Shown: positions 10,201 through 18,837, counted from the first letter of the stretch. The stretch is 47,285 nucleotides of DNA from Pseudoselenomonas ruminantium (GCA_015058575.1 SVBZ01000042.1:1-47285), one strand, 5' to 3'. Made by a program: numbers and translations. The notes: a model not told the origin generated them from the letters alone.

Positions 10201-10306
10201 GCTCTACACCGATGCGGTAATAGCTGTACAGGCCAAGCACCACAAAGAACAGGACAATCATCGAGATGCCGACCGGACGATTGATGGAAAAACGCGTCAG
10301 ATTCAT
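7235..10306 (-). CDS. RND efflux pump, HAE1 (AcrB/MexB-like) family
   Basis: An inner-membrane proton-driven exporter of about 1023 aa, the normal AcrB length. It starts MNLTRFSINRPVGISM, then has the periplasmic porter segment with KYPGASADSVEQEI. TM4 carries the proton-relay pair in GILVDDSIVVLENI (Asp400/401, counting from the upstream ATG at 10312). The second half repeats the fold and includes the late TM motif MVGMLPTALAMTAGSETR. It works with the adaptor encoded just upstream and an outer-membrane channel that is not in the window. The ATG at 10306 is preferred because GGAGGG of the preceding gene sits 6 nt before it; the ATG at 10312 overlaps the adaptor stop. Substrates are unknown. 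Confidence 0.93.
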   Translation of the reverse strand: MNLTRFSINRPVGISMIVLFFVVLGLYSYYRIGVELLPALNTPYVTVTVKYPGASADSVEQEIVKPVEDALSSVSNVKKITSTASYERARIMLELNFDADADTAAIDATKKVEAIKNKLPDEADSPVVIKRDINAKPIVELAIISQHSLSDTYSMTDNVFQETLQQAGGVSEIELHGGRDKEVAIEVDRDKMAAYKLTLAKISSAIKKENQLLPSGSVYTETTKSDVRVVAQYKTAKDIEQVQVQNADGRMIPLTAVATVREQDARRTRYGRLNGEESINVLIYKNSDANVVETAGNILAAVDRLRKTYPDYQFVVVSNDADYVQDSLHNTLGTLVEGLITTGLVLFLFLRGWRSTAAVMIAIPTSLVATFFVMYLAGFTFNMMSLMGMTLCVGILVDDSIVVLENITRHLRIGEEPKLAAENGRNEIGMAAIAITLCDAAVFMPIAFMEGMTGQYFRQFGLTIVFAGFFSLFVSFTLTPMLASRFFRGGYHPDKRMLWTVMDNLEERAVDYYGRLLNWSLGHQKKLLVTILAVFVGVIAMVPLGIVGMEYMPQTDESSFTINIQGQVGSSAETTNRIAGRLEGKLETIPEVKYYMTQAGGSTAYEGRIKVQLVPRQERSRSVWAVANEVREFAADINDAEIRVAETQSNVAGISGGGGARNGGGALQIELRGNNNEELSAAAERVMDILKNDVKGLTDVNSSYTEGMPELQLTVDRQKLKTYGTNLADVDTAFASAISGLSAGELKNDSRNNGLDTNIKVRFKGADGYKPSDVAHVPILSGSKLIYLGDVAEIKNGRGPVTIRRVDKQRAIAIGANVSGRPIGDVMKDAKKALAKANLGDSVSYRFKGQATRMNDTFADLVSALFLALVLIYMLLAVLYESVVTPFIRMFSLPLGLIGSILLLFITHNTLNLYSMIGILVMDGIVAKNGTLLIDYALTLMDRGRTALEAIVEAGKVRLKPIFMTTLTMMVGMLPTALAMTAGSETRVSMAWVIIGGLLTSTVFTLLVIPIIFLFFYQRKKSA

Positions 10307-10308
10307 TG

Positions 10309-11565
10309 TCATCCCTCCACGTTATCGTCCACATCCACCTTGGTGCCAGTCTGTAATTTATCCTGATTGGATACTACCACGACATCGCCATCAGCCAGGC
10401 CAGCAAGGATTTCCTCGGTTTCGTCATTCATCAACCCGATTTTCACCTCGCGCTCCTCAACCGTACCATCTGCCCGGAGCACAAACAAGATCTGACGTCC
10501 ATTGTGCGAAAGCACCGCTCCCTTGGGCACGAACAGGGTATCCCGGCGCTGCAGGATATCGATGGCAGTATGCGCAAACAAGCCCGCTTTTATTTCGTCA
10601 CTTGTTGTGTCAAGCTCTATGCGCACCTGATACGTCTTGGCACTCTCATCCATGGCCGGACTCACATAGACGATGCGGCCCGTATAATCTGCCCCCAAAG
10701 CATCGATTGTCACCTTGACCTCCATGCCCGGCTTCAGTATCGCCGCATCGCTTTCGGATAGCGAACAATCGACATTCAAATGACTATTGTCAACCAAAGA
10801 AAGCACCTTTGTCCCCGCTGTCACGATAGCTCCGGCCTCGACATTGCGATAACCGATGACGCCATCGCGTGGTGCCCGCAGCAGCATGTCCTCGCGCTGG
10901 CGGCGCAATGCATCCGTCGCATAACGCTGCTTCTCAGCCGTATACTGCTTGGACTGGACACTGGCTGCATCGCCACCCTCGACCTGATTGGCGAGCACCT
11001 CAAAAGCGGCCTTGCTGGCCATATATTCCTGCTCAATCGAATCAAGCGTATTCTGCGAGATAGCGCCAATCGAGAAAAGATACTGATTGCGCTCGTACTT
11101 GCCTTTTTCGAGCTCATAGGCATTCTTCGCCTTGATGTAGTTGGCATCATAGGTCACTGCGGCCTCGCGCGCATCAGCTGCAGCCGCCCGCGCTGCAGCC
11201 GCATTCTGATTGATGGAGATATCGAGATCGCCCGTATCCTGCACCATGAGCACCTGCCCGGCCTTGACTTCATCGCCAAGATTCACGCAGACTTCCGCCA
11301 CGCGCCCAGTATATTTGGGTGCTAATGCAACATTTGCATCAGCTACCGTCTGTCCGGATAAGACGATATGGCGCATCATATCACGGCGTACGACTTGTTC
11401 TACCTTGACCAGCGGATTACCATGGCGCACTTTCTTCTCCGTATTGCGTGCATTGCCGAAATAGAAATACAAGGCTGCCGCCAGAAACAACAGCACCATA
11501 GACGCGGCAGCCAACTGCTGCCTGCGGCTCAGCTGCTGGAAATTATAACGAAAATCATGACGCAT
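10309..11565 (-). CDS. RND periplasmic adaptor (membrane fusion protein)
   Basis: A 418-aa adaptor that links the RND pump to an outer-membrane channel. An N-terminal membrane anchor (LAAASMVLLFLAAALYFYFG) is followed by a barrel/lipoyl half (VAEVCVNLGDEVKAGQVLMVQ). A long alpha-helical hairpin (about 120-220) comes next, then the second lipoyl half (LLRAPRDGVIGYRNVEAGAIVTAG) and a beta-barrel with membrane-proximal domain. The ATG at 11565 is chosen over the one at 11580 because GGAG lies 9 nt before it, inside the longer frame. It is transcribed with the pump: its TGA overlaps the pump's upstream ATG. Such two-gene units usually export hydrophobic compounds. Confidence 0.92.
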   Translation of the reverse strand: MRHDFRYNFQQLSRRQQLAAASMVLLFLAAALYFYFGNARNTEKKVRHGNPLVKVEQVVRRDMMRHIVLSGQTVADANVALAPKYTGRVAEVCVNLGDEVKAGQVLMVQDTGDLDISINQNAAAARAAAADAREAAVTYDANYIKAKNAYELEKGKYERNQYLFSIGAISQNTLDSIEQEYMASKAAFEVLANQVEGGDAASVQSKQYTAEKQRYATDALRRQREDMLLRAPRDGVIGYRNVEAGAIVTAGTKVLSLVDNSHLNVDCSLSESDAAILKPGMEVKVTIDALGADYTGRIVYVSPAMDESAKTYQVRIELDTTSDEIKAGLFAHTAIDILQRRDTLFVPKGAVLSHNGRQILFVLRADGTVEEREVKIGLMNDETEEILAGLADGDVVVVSNQDKLQTGTKVDVDDNVEG

Positions 11566-11736
11566 AAAATTGCTCTCCATTCAGATTCTTTGTCTATCAT
11601 TTATCGCTTTATTGCTCATATTGTAGCACTACCCCGGATAAAAAGGGAAGGTTATTTTTGCCTGATAGCAGGGAATCACACGCCTGTTGCAGAATACTTT
11701 CCTATAAAAATAACACTTGAAAGAGAGGCCATCGCC

Positions 11737-12897
11737 ATGCAAGCAGTTGAAATCCGCAAAGACATCTACTGGGTCGGTGCCATTGATTGGTCCATGCGCA
11801 GTTTCCACGGCTACCAGACCGGACGCGGTACTACCTATAACGCTTATCTGATTCTTGACGAGAAAATCACGCTTATCGATACGGTCAAGGACTCCTTTGC
11901 CGAGGAGCTGCTCTCTCGCATCGCCTCAGTCATCGATCCAGCAAAGATCGACTATATCATTTCCAGCCATGTCGAGCCCGACCATTCAGGCTCCATCCCA
12001 TTTATGATGAAGCATTGCCCCAAGGCAAGAATCATCACGAGCCTTCCCAACGGCCTCAAAGGACTTACCGCCCGCTATGGCCAGCTTCCTTACGAAGGCG
12101 TCAACGCCAAGGACTCCCTCAGCATCGGCAGCCGCACGCTGCAGTTCGTTCCGACCCCGATGCTTCATTGGCCGGACAGCATGGTCACTTACTGCCCCGA
12201 AGAAAAAATCCTGTTCTCGAACGACGCCTTTGGCGAACACCTTGCCTCCAGCCAGCGCTTCGACGACGAAAACGACCTAGCCACCGTGCTCTTCGAGGCG
12301 CAGAAATACTATGCCAATATCCTGATGCTCTACGGGCGCCAGGCCCAAGCCGCTTTCCAGTCACTCAACGGGCTCAAGATCAACATGATCGCCACAGGTC
12401 ATGGCGTCATCTGGCGTTCGCATATCGACGATATCCTCGCCTGCTATCAGAAATGGGCGGCCTGCGCCGTCGAAGAGCGTGCCGTCGTCGTCTTTGACAG
12501 TATGTGGCATTCGACAGCAATCATCGCCCGGACGATTGCCGAGGCTTTTGAGCAGCGCGGTATCCCCTGTGCATACTACGATATCAAAGAGAACCATCTC
12601 TCTGACATCATGACCGATATCCTGACCGCCAAATATCTTGCGGTCGGCTCGCCAACCATCAACAATCAGATGATGCCGACAATCGCAGCTTTCCTCTGCT
12701 ATCTCAAGGGACTCGCCCCGAAACGGCATCAAGGGTTCGCTTTCGGTTCCTACGGCTGGGGTGGTCAAAGCATCACCCAGGTCGAAGAAGAACTCAAAGC
12801 TGCCGGCATCGAGATCATCCTCGACAAGATCCGCATCGCCAATGTCCCGGATGACAAGCAGCTCCAAGCCATCACACAAAGCATCAAAAACCTCTGA
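11737..12897 (+). CDS. Flavodiiron protein (FprA-type A flavoprotein)
   Basis: A cytoplasmic 386-aa enzyme reducing O2 to water, or NO to N2O, with electrons from rubredoxin or ferredoxin; it protects anaerobes. The beta-lactamase-like domain has all diiron ligands: His78, Glu80, Asp82 and His83 in SSHVEPDHSG, His144 (MLHWPDS), Asp163 (SNDAFGEH) and His222 (ATGHGVIW). The flavodoxin domain starts at VVFDSMWHSTAIIARTIAEAF (about 251). There is no rubredoxin extension, so it is the short class A form. The open frame extends far upstream, but the ATG at 11737 has GAGAGG in place and begins the conserved protein. It diverges from the RND operon and ends in its own terminator. No rubredoxin gene lies nearby. 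Confidence 0.95.
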   Translation: MQAVEIRKDIYWVGAIDWSMRSFHGYQTGRGTTYNAYLILDEKITLIDTVKDSFAEELLSRIASVIDPAKIDYIISSHVEPDHSGSIPFMMKHCPKARIITSLPNGLKGLTARYGQLPYEGVNAKDSLSIGSRTLQFVPTPMLHWPDSMVTYCPEEKILFSNDAFGEHLASSQRFDDENDLATVLFEAQKYYANILMLYGRQAQAAFQSLNGLKINMIATGHGVIWRSHIDDILACYQKWAACAVEERAVVVFDSMWHSTAIIARTIAEAFEQRGIPCAYYDIKENHLSDIMTDILTAKYLAVGSPTINNQMMPTIAAFLCYLKGLAPKRHQGFAFGSYGWGGQSITQVEEELKAAGIEIILDKIRIANVPDDKQLQAITQSIKNL

Positions 12898-12908
12898 TAG
12901 CATATACG

Positions 12909-12946
12909 AAAAGCCGCGTCAGTACAAAATACCGACGCGGCTTTTT
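12909..12946 (+). terminator. Terminator of the flavodiiron gene
   Basis: A 12-bp stem (AAAAGCCGCGTC with its complement), a 13-nt loop and a T-run. It can also serve the minus-strand gene ending at 12958. Confidence 0.88.
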
Positions 12947-12957
12947 CGTGCTCTGCA

Positions 12958-13398
12958 TCACTTGATTACCTTGAAGTTCTTTAGGAGTTCCCTCTTCTCG
13001 TCCTCTGTCATGGCCGAGCGCTTATTTTCGCCCTCCACCATTTTCAGGCAGGCCTTTTTCTGCTCCTGCTTTCGATTCTGGCCGAGAGGAACCGTGCGAA
13101 TATGCCTATCATCATGGAGAAGCTCCAGCATGTTGAGCTTTTCGAGCAGATCTTTCAGATAGCCCTTCGCGCGCGCCTTGCGTATCTGACTGGCAAGCTG
13201 CACAGCCGCCTGGTCCTGGAGCTCGAGAAGACTCCCACGCTCCAACATAGAAGAATCCATGAACTTACCCAGACCAATGCGATTCAGATACGATGGCAGA
13301 TTTCCCCGGAAATAGGCCAGCCGCATCCTTTCTTGAAGGCGGATGGCTGCCCGGACAAGGATTCCATCAAGGCGTTCATCAAAACTTGTGTGTTTCAT
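12958..13398 (-). CDS. Hypothetical protein, charged and helical
   Basis: The 146-aa product is not recognised. It is rich in Arg, Lys, Glu and Leu and predicted mostly helical, with no signal peptide or membrane segment. It starts MKHTSFDERLDGILVRAAIRLQERM and ends in a basic/acidic stretch (NRKQEQKKACLKMVEGENKRS). GGAGGTG precedes the ATG with good spacing, and base use matches the neighbours. It lies between two convergent or parallel units: upstream (minus strand) is the histidine kinase, ending at 13496 about 97 bp away, and downstream is the shared terminator. A possible co-transcript of the two-component pair would have to read in the opposite order, so no link is claimed. Confidence 0.75.
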   Translation of the reverse strand: MKHTSFDERLDGILVRAAIRLQERMRLAYFRGNLPSYLNRIGLGKFMDSSMLERGSLLELQDQAAVQLASQIRKARAKGYLKDLLEKLNMLELLHDDRHIRTVPLGQNRKQEQKKACLKMVEGENKRSAMTEDEKRELLKNFKVIK

Positions 13399-13495
13399 GA
13401 ATACACCTCCGTGATGAAAACTTGCTCATATATAGAGAATATTCGCCCCCCAATCAAATATCTCCTGCTAAAAATATCATCTTTACATATTTTTC

Positions 13496-14827
13496 TTATT
13501 CCGCCAGAACCGGAGTGTTTTTACCGACAACCTTCGTCTTCATCTTGAGCGTAATCAGGAATGTCGTCCCCTTGCCAAGTTCGCTTTCAATCTGGATTGT
13601 CCCCTTATGCAGCTCGACGATTTCCTGCGCGATGGCAAGTCCCAATCCATTGCCGCCCATCTCACGCGAGCGGGCTTTATCGACACGATAGAACCGGTCG
13701 AAGACTTTCTCCTGATCCTCCGGCGATATACCGATGCCTGTATCCGATACAGCAAGGCAGACCTTACCCTTCTCCGCCTTGCGGAACTCCACCGTCACCT
13801 TGCCGCCTTCTGGTGTATATTTCACCGCATTGTCTACAAGTATCAGCACCAGCTGGCGGATTTTCTGTTCATCGGCATGGATGATTGCCTTGGGCAGGCA
13901 GTCAGCCACCAATGTAATTTTCTTCTGCTCGGCCAGCGGCTGCATAAGCCGCGCCGTCTGCGCAGCCACAGCGCCAAGATCGAATTTTGACGGTTTGAGC
14001 TTCAACGCCTTATTGTCGCTGCGCGCAACAATGAGCAAGTCACTGACAAGCTTCGTCATTTTCTTGACTTCATCACGCACGTCCTCAATAACCTGCTTGA
14101 GGAACGGGGACTTGATCGACGGATCATTCTGCAAAAGATCGGCAGAAGCCATAACGACCGCCAGCGGCGTGCGCAGCTCATGGCTCGCATCCGCTGCAAA
14201 CTGGCGCTGTTTCTCATAGGCAGACTTGAGCGGCACCATCGCCTTGCCCGAAAGCAGATGCCCCACGATAGTTGCAATGATCAGTGCCAACAGGCCCAAG
14301 GCCGCCATGATGGATGTCGCTTTCTCCATACCATTGTAAAGTGCCGTGACATCCTTGCCGACATAGACCACCTGGGGGGCCATACCCGGCTCACGGATCT
14401 TCTGCATCGTCATCATGATCTTGGTCTTATGACCATTCTCACGTGGCTTGGTCACGACGGTAACCTCTCCCTCTGACCCCGTCCATTGATTCATGACATC
14501 CAGAATGAACGGCTCGATGCGAAACGAGGCACGCGCAAAATTCAGCAGCCGGCCATCGCTGTCGAACACATAAAAGAACAAGCGGTCATTCGTGCTCTTA
14601 TAAGCCACCGTATCATCAATGACAAGTTCCGGATGCTGATTCAGATAACGCTGCGCCTCGGCGACATTATCCGCCGTATCCCAAAGCTCACGTGCCTGCT
14701 CTGAACGGATTGACCACTCCATGGATTGATGCATCGCAAAAATCAGCACCGCCAAAAAGATGATCATGACCAGCGAATACAGCATCGTCAGCTTGCGGCG
14801 GCTTTGCCCGAAAAGGTTTTCTGCCAT
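13496..14827 (-). CDS. Sensor histidine kinase (OmpR-system partner)
   Basis: A membrane sensor kinase of 443 aa. TM1 is about residues 13-33, an extracytoplasmic sensor region of about 135 aa follows, and TM2 is about 170-193. The HisKA helix carries the phospho-acceptor His216 (FAADASHELRTPLAVV). The ATPase domain has the N box (LVDNAVKYTPEGG), G1 box (VSDTGIGISPEDQ), F box (FDRFYRVDKAR) and G2 box (GGNGLGLAIAQEIV). The sensor region has no recognised fold and the linker after TM2 is short. Its ATG shares one base with the stop of the response-regulator gene (TAATG), so the two are translationally coupled. The signal is unknown, and nothing in the window shows a target. Confidence 0.94.
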   Translation of the reverse strand: MAENLFGQSRRKLTMLYSLVMIIFLAVLIFAMHQSMEWSIRSEQARELWDTADNVAEAQRYLNQHPELVIDDTVAYKSTNDRLFFYVFDSDGRLLNFARASFRIEPFILDVMNQWTGSEGEVTVVTKPRENGHKTKIMMTMQKIREPGMAPQVVYVGKDVTALYNGMEKATSIMAALGLLALIIATIVGHLLSGKAMVPLKSAYEKQRQFAADASHELRTPLAVVMASADLLQNDPSIKSPFLKQVIEDVRDEVKKMTKLVSDLLIVARSDNKALKLKPSKFDLGAVAAQTARLMQPLAEQKKITLVADCLPKAIIHADEQKIRQLVLILVDNAVKYTPEGGKVTVEFRKAEKGKVCLAVSDTGIGISPEDQEKVFDRFYRVDKARSREMGGNGLGLAIAQEIVELHKGTIQIESELGKGTTFLITLKMKTKVVGKNTPVLAE

Positions 14828-15504
14828 TATTTATGGGCCTCCAGCTTATAGCCGACCCCGCGGACGGTCTTGATTATCGTATCACCGTCACCAAGATCGA
14901 GTTTCTTGCGCAAAATCTTCATATACGAATCAATATTGTTCGAGCTGACATCTGACTCCAATCCCCAGATACGATCCAGGATAATATCACGTGGCACGAC
15001 AATGCCGATATTCTGGGCCAAAAGATCAAAAATCTGGAACTCTCGCGGTGACAGTTGGATGACATCGTCCTTTTTCTTGAGGACTTTTGCCGTACGGTTC
15101 AACGTGAAATCGCCAACCTCGACAACATCCTGCTGGATTTTCTGCGTACTGCGGCGGCCCAGCGCGCGCAGGCGGGCCAGCAGCTCAGCGAATTCAAACG
15201 GCTTTACGAGATAATCATCCGCACCGGCATCAAGCCCCGTCACACGGTCCTCGACCGAGTCACGTGCCGTCAGCATCAAAATGGCTTTCTCATAGCCCTC
15301 GCGGCGCAAGCGGCTGCAAGCATCAACACCCGTCTCCCCCGGCATCATCCAGTCCAATACCAAAATGTCATAATCGGTATACATGGCATATTCATAGATA
15401 TCACTGCCATTGGTTACCCACTCGACCTGGATATCGTTCTGCTCCAGCATATATTTCGTCAGCTTGCCCAGCCTTTTGTCGTCTTCCGCTAAAAGTACGC
15501 GCAT
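14827..15504 (-). CDS. Response regulator, OmpR/PhoB family
   Basis: A cytoplasmic DNA-binding regulator of 225 aa. The receiver domain starts MRVLLAEDDKRLG, the phospho-acceptor is the Asp in DILVLDWMMPGETG (residue 51) and the conserved Lys is in DYLVKPFEFAELLARL. The C-terminal winged helix (about 125-225) has the DNA-contacting region VPRDIILDRIWGLESDVSSNNIDSYMKILRKKL and ends RGVGYKLE. Two ATGs stand in tandem; AGGAGG is 4 nt from the first (15507) and 7 nt from the second (15504), so I prefer the second. It is the first gene of a two-gene operon with the kinase. Confidence 0.95.
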   Translation of the reverse strand: MRVLLAEDDKRLGKLTKYMLEQNDIQVEWVTNGSDIYEYAMYTDYDILVLDWMMPGETGVDACSRLRREGYEKAILMLTARDSVEDRVTGLDAGADDYLVKPFEFAELLARLRALGRRSTQKIQQDVVEVGDFTLNRTAKVLKKKDDVIQLSPREFQIFDLLAQNIGIVVPRDIILDRIWGLESDVSSNNIDSYMKILRKKLDLGDGDTIIKTVRGVGYKLEAHK

Positions 15505-15569
15505 CATAACGCCTCCTAAAAGTTTATGTTAGCTACTATTATACGCTTATTATCTTGAAATTCCACTGA

Positions 15570-15606
15570 AAAGAAAAAGCCATTCCCGCAAATACGAAAA
15601 TGGCTT
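15570..15606 (-). terminator. Terminator of guaB
   Basis: On the minus strand an AAGCCATT stem with its complement AATGGCTT, followed by TTTTCTTTTC, 19 nt after the guaB stop. Confidence 0.75.
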
Positions 15607-15624
15607 GGAATTCTTATTCGCTTA

Positions 15625-17133
15625 TCAGTCGCGGCCCAGACGGTCTCTGAGGATAACGTCGTGAGAACCACCCTCGACAATACTCGTAGCCGATACCAGT
15701 GTGAGCTTCGCTTTGTCGCGGAACTCCGGCAGGCTCAGCGAACCGCAGTTGCACATCGTGCTGCGGATCTTGGCCAGCGTTGTCTGCACGTTGTCCTTGA
15801 GCGGGCCAGCGTACGGAACATAGGAGTCAACGCCTTCCTCGAAGGACAGCTTGCGCGCACCGCCGAGGTCATAGCGCATCCAGTTGCGGGCACGATTGGA
15901 CCCCTCGCCCCAATACTCTTTATAATACGTGCCATTGACCTTGACCTTGTCCGTCGGGCTCTCATCGAAGCGGGAGAAGTAACGGCCAAGCATCAGGAAG
16001 TCGGCGCCCATAGCCAGAGCCAGCGTCATATGGTAGTCATGGACGATACCACCATCCGAGCAGACCGGGATATAAACGCCCGTCTCCTCATAGTAACGGT
16101 CACGCTCAGCGCAAACATCGATAAGCGCCGTAGCCTGGCCGCGGCCGATGCCCTTCGTCTCACGTGTGATGCAGATGGAGCCGCCGCCGATACCGACTTT
16201 GATAAAGTCTGCACCAGCCTCAGCAAGGAAGCGGAAACCTTCTGCATCGACAACGTTGCCAGCACCGACCTTTACATCCTCACCGAAGTTCTCATGGATG
16301 TACTTCAGTGTGATGCGCTGCCACTCAGAGAATCCCTCGGAGGAGTCAATGCAAAGAACATCAGCGCCAGCCTTCAGCAGGGCCGGAACACGCTCAGCGT
16401 AGTCACGCGTGTTGATACCAGCACCGACAATATAGCGCTTGTTCTTATCGATGAGCTGGAGCTCATGCTCTTTGTTATCCGTATAGTCCTTGCGGAACAC
16501 CATGTAGCGGAGGTGCTGGTTCTTGTCGACAATCGGCAGCATGTTGAGCTTATTTTCCCAAATCATGTCGTTGGCCTGATTGATTGTCGTGACTTCCTCA
16601 GCCTTGGCATAGATGAGGTTCTCAAACGGCGTCATGAACTCTTTGGCCTGCGTATCCAGCGACATGCGCGAAACGCGGTAATCACGGCTCGTAACGATAC
16701 CTAAGAGCTTGCCATCCGGCGTGCCGTCTTCGGTAACTGCCATCGTCGAATGGCTTGTTTTCTGCAGAAGATCAAGAATCTCACCGAGGGTCGTGGTCGG
16801 TTTGATATTGGAATCGGAGCTGACAAAACCAGATTTATAGTTCTTGACGCGAGCGACCATAGCAGCCTCTTCCTCAATCGTCTGTGAACCATAGATGAAG
16901 GACACGCCACCCTCCTGAGCGAGCGCGATTGCCATCTTGTCGTTTGAAACTGCCTGCATGATGGCCGAAGTCATCGGGATGTTCATGGAGAGTTTCGGCT
17001 CCTCCCCCTTCTTGAACTTCACCAGCGGAGTTTTAAGCGATACATTGTTCGGAATGCATTTGTCCGAGGAATAACCTGGAACAAGCAGATACTCGCCAAA
17101 AGTGTGTGATGGTTCTTCAAAATAGAATGCCAA
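15625..17133 (-). CDS. guaB: IMP dehydrogenase
   Basis: Converts IMP to XMP with NAD+, the committed step of GMP synthesis. The product is 502 aa, starting [20 protein letters not shown] as in the Clostridia-type enzyme. A CBS pair (about 95-215) is inserted in the barrel, with [25 protein letters not shown]. The catalytic loop [23 protein letters not shown] carries the nucleophile Cys321. [13 protein letters not shown] and [13 protein letters not shown] are the IMP-binding parts. The start is TTG at 17133: AGAAGGGG lies just upstream and the family begins here, while the open frame to 17184 lacks a ribosome-binding site. It is a single-gene unit with its own promoter and terminator. Confidence 0.95.
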   Translation of the reverse strand: MAFYFEEPSHTFGEYLLVPGYSSDKCIPNNVSLKTPLVKFKKGEEPKLSMNIPMTSAIMQAVSNDKMAIALAQEGGVSFIYGSQTIEEEAAMVARVKNYKSGFVSSDSNIKPTTTLGEILDLLQKTSHSTMAVTEDGTPDGKLLGIVTSRDYRVSRMSLDTQAKEFMTPFENLIYAKAEEVTTINQANDMIWENKLNMLPIVDKNQHLRYMVFRKDYTDNKEHELQLIDKNKRYIVGAGINTRDYAERVPALLKAGADVLCIDSSEGFSEWQRITLKYIHENFGEDVKVGAGNVVDAEGFRFLAEAGADFIKVGIGGGSICITRETKGIGRGQATALIDVCAERDRYYEETGVYIPVCSDGGIVHDYHMTLALAMGADFLMLGRYFSRFDESPTDKVKVNGTYYKEYWGEGSNRARNWMRYDLGGARKLSFEEGVDSYVPYAGPLKDNVQTTLAKIRSTMCNCGSLSLPEFRDKAKLTLVSATSIVEGGSHDVILRDRLGRD

Positions 17134-17207
17134 CGTAACCCCTTCTTTCTTGATACTCTTGAAACTACCTACGCAATAGTACACGGTGTTTGTGTATATT
17201 GTTATAT

Positions 17208-17236
17208 ATGTTAATATACTCGCGAATACATGTCAA
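17208..17236 (-). promoter_or_regulatory. Promoter of guaB
   Basis: Minus strand: perfect TTGACA (17236-17231), 17-bp spacer, TAACAT (17213-17208). An imperfect inverted repeat TACAC-n7-GTGTA lies about 20-35 bases downstream. No known purine operator was recognised. Confidence 0.6.
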
Positions 17237-17296
17237 TCTCAAACTACAGTTTGCTTTACAATATTACACTTTCCCTGTGTAAAAAAGAGTACACAT

Positions 17297-17496
17297 AACA
17301 AAAGCAGCCGGATCTTTTCTCTGTCATCCAGCTGCTAATCGTCACTATTCTGTTTTGTCGTCTCCATTTTCTCCCTTTGGGTAACGTTCTTACGGGCCCA
17401 TCGGACTCCCCTCCTTTATAGACCTTCTTCTCCTCAGGAATCTGATTTTCCGTTGGCTAGCTATTACCTTTTCAGAAGTATCAGTTCCTTTGATTT
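17297..17496 (-). ncRNA. Unassigned ~200-nt RNA with its own promoter and terminator
   Basis: The minus strand has a textbook promoter (TTGACT at 17531-17526, 17-bp spacer, TATAAT at 17508-17503). About 200 nt downstream an 11-bp hairpin (17326-17336 with 17303-17313) is followed by TTTTGTT. The hairpin is fully paired only as minus-strand RNA (a U-G wobble; C-A on the plus strand), which supports the strand. No ORF with a ribosome-binding site is inside. The 5' part folds into a long arm, AGGAACTGAT with ATCAG-A-TTCCT, enclosing a second TTCTG/CGGAA stem. The 3' half has GGG-n2-CGT-loop-ACG-n3-CCC. It stops before the guaB promoter, so it is not a plain guaB leader. It does not match the riboswitch, T-box, SRP, tmRNA or RNase P signatures I know. 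Ends are inferred. Confidence 0.6.
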
Positions 17497-17502
17497 GTCT
17501 AT

Positions 17503-17531
17503 ATTATAGCGCACAGTTATCGCAAAGTCAA
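17503..17531 (-). promoter_or_regulatory. Promoter of the unassigned RNA
   Basis: TTGACT, exactly 17 bp, TATAAT on the minus strand. It lies downstream of the tRNA-Ala terminator, so the RNA is an independent transcript. Confidence 0.8.
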
Positions 17532-17566
17532 TAATTTTCAAACTATTTGCAGAAATTCTTTATGCA

Positions 17567-17597
17567 ACAAAAAAGAACCCAACTACCGTTAGGTTCT
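17567..17597 (-). terminator. Terminator of tRNA-Ala
   Basis: On the minus strand AGAACCTAAC pairs with GTTGGGTTCT (one U-G), followed by TTTTTTG, 9 nt after the tRNA 3' end. Confidence 0.85.
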
Positions 17598-17606
17598 GTC
17601 ATTTCC

Positions 17607-17682
<76 letters not shown>

Positions 17683-17726
17683 AGATGATTCAGTTGTCCG
17701 CAAGCTCATCGCTGCCAACATATAAT

Positions 17727-17755
17727 ATTATAAGGGGCTGACCAATTTGTGTCAA
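17727..17755 (-). promoter_or_regulatory. Promoter of tRNA-Ala
   Basis: Perfect consensus on the minus strand: TTGACA, 17 bp, TATAAT. The spacer and -35 are covered by an inverted repeat (AAGGGGTTGAC with GTCAGCCCCTT) just after the rfbB stop, which may also slow read-through from rfbB. Confidence 0.85.
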
Positions 17756-17772
17756 CCCCTTTTTCATTTTTT

Positions 17773-18816
17773 TTAGATTTTCGAGAATTCTAATGACGAG
17801 CGGCTGCCATACATGCGCTCATAATAGTTCTGATAATCGCCGCTGATGATATTTTCCCACCAGCCGCGATTGTCCAGATACCATTTGACCGTTTCCTTGA
17901 TGCCATCCTCGAAACGCGTCGTCGGTTCCCAGCCGAGCTGCTCACGGATCTTGGTCGGGTCGATGGCATACCGGCGGTCATGGCCCTTGCGGTCCGTGAC
18001 AAACTCGATGCTTTCCTCCCCCTTGCCAAGTTCGTGCAGAATGGTCTTGACCACATCGATATTTGCCCGTTCATTGTGACCGCCGATATTGTAGACTTCG
18101 CCGACCTTGCCCTTCTGCAGGATGAGGTCGATTGCTGCACAGTGGTCCTTGACGAAAAGCCAGTCACGCACATTGAGACCATCGCCATAGACCGGCAGTT
18201 TCTTGCCCGCCAGCGCATTGATAATCATAAGCGGAATGAGTTTCTCCGGGAAATGATACGGGCCATAATTGTTCGAGCAGCGCGAAATCGTAACCGGGAT
18301 CTTATAGGTACGGTGGTAAGCCTGCACCAGAAGGTCGGCACCCGCCTTCGACGACGAGTATGGGCTCGACGTATGCAGCGGCGTCGTCTCCGTAAAGAAC
18401 AAATCGGGACGGTCAAGTGGCAGATCGCCATAGACCTCATCGGTCGATACCTGATGATACCGGTCGACGCCATATTTACGGCAGGCATCCAGCAGGACAC
18501 TCGTGCCGATGACATTCGTCTGCAGGAAGATTTCCGGATTCTCAATCGAGCGGTCAACATGTGACTCAGCAGCAAAATTCACGATAACATCGGGCTTTTC
18601 CGTCTCAAACAGCTTATAGACCTGCTGACGATCAGCGATGTCGCCGCGGATGAACTTGAAATTATCCTGCTGCAAAGCCTCCTCGAGCGTTGCCATATTG
18701 CCGGCATACGTCAGTTTGTCATAGCAGATGATCCTATCATCCGGATGCTTCTCGAGCATATAATAAACGAAATTCGCGCCAATAAAACCAGCACCGCCGG
18801 TTACGACTATATTCAT
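17773..18816 (-). CDS. rfbB: dTDP-glucose 4,6-dehydratase
   Basis: The second enzyme of dTDP-sugar synthesis, making dTDP-4-keto-6-deoxyglucose with bound NAD+. At 347 aa the length is normal for an extended short-chain dehydrogenase. The Rossmann motif GGAGFIGANF is at the N-terminus, the substrate motif STDEVYGDL is near residue 125, and the catalytic YxxxK is in SPYSSSKAGADLLV. AAGGGGG lies 9 nt before the ATG. It is the last gene of rfbA-rfbC-rfbB, with 21 bp to rfbC. rfbD, which completes dTDP-rhamnose, is not in the window. Confidence 0.95.
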   Translation of the reverse strand: MNIVVTGGAGFIGANFVYYMLEKHPDDRIICYDKLTYAGNMATLEEALQQDNFKFIRGDIADRQQVYKLFETEKPDVIVNFAAESHVDRSIENPEIFLQTNVIGTSVLLDACRKYGVDRYHQVSTDEVYGDLPLDRPDLFFTETTPLHTSSPYSSSKAGADLLVQAYHRTYKIPVTISRCSNNYGPYHFPEKLIPLMIINALAGKKLPVYGDGLNVRDWLFVKDHCAAIDLILQKGKVGEVYNIGGHNERANIDVVKTILHELGKGEESIEFVTDRKGHDRRYAIDPTKIREQLGWEPTTRFEDGIKETVKWYLDNRGWWENIISGDYQNYYERMYGSRSSLEFSKI

Positions 18817-18837
18817 ATCGTATTTCCCCCTTGGAAG

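Noticed and set aside
12361..12903. 180-aa minus-strand ORF inside the flavodiiron gene
   Set aside because: Antisense frame of a strongly conserved enzyme gene with all active-site residues on the plus strand.
17134..17531. Riboswitch or T-box leader of guaB
   Set aside because: None of the diagnostic conserved blocks was found, and a guaB promoter lies downstream of the RNA's terminator.
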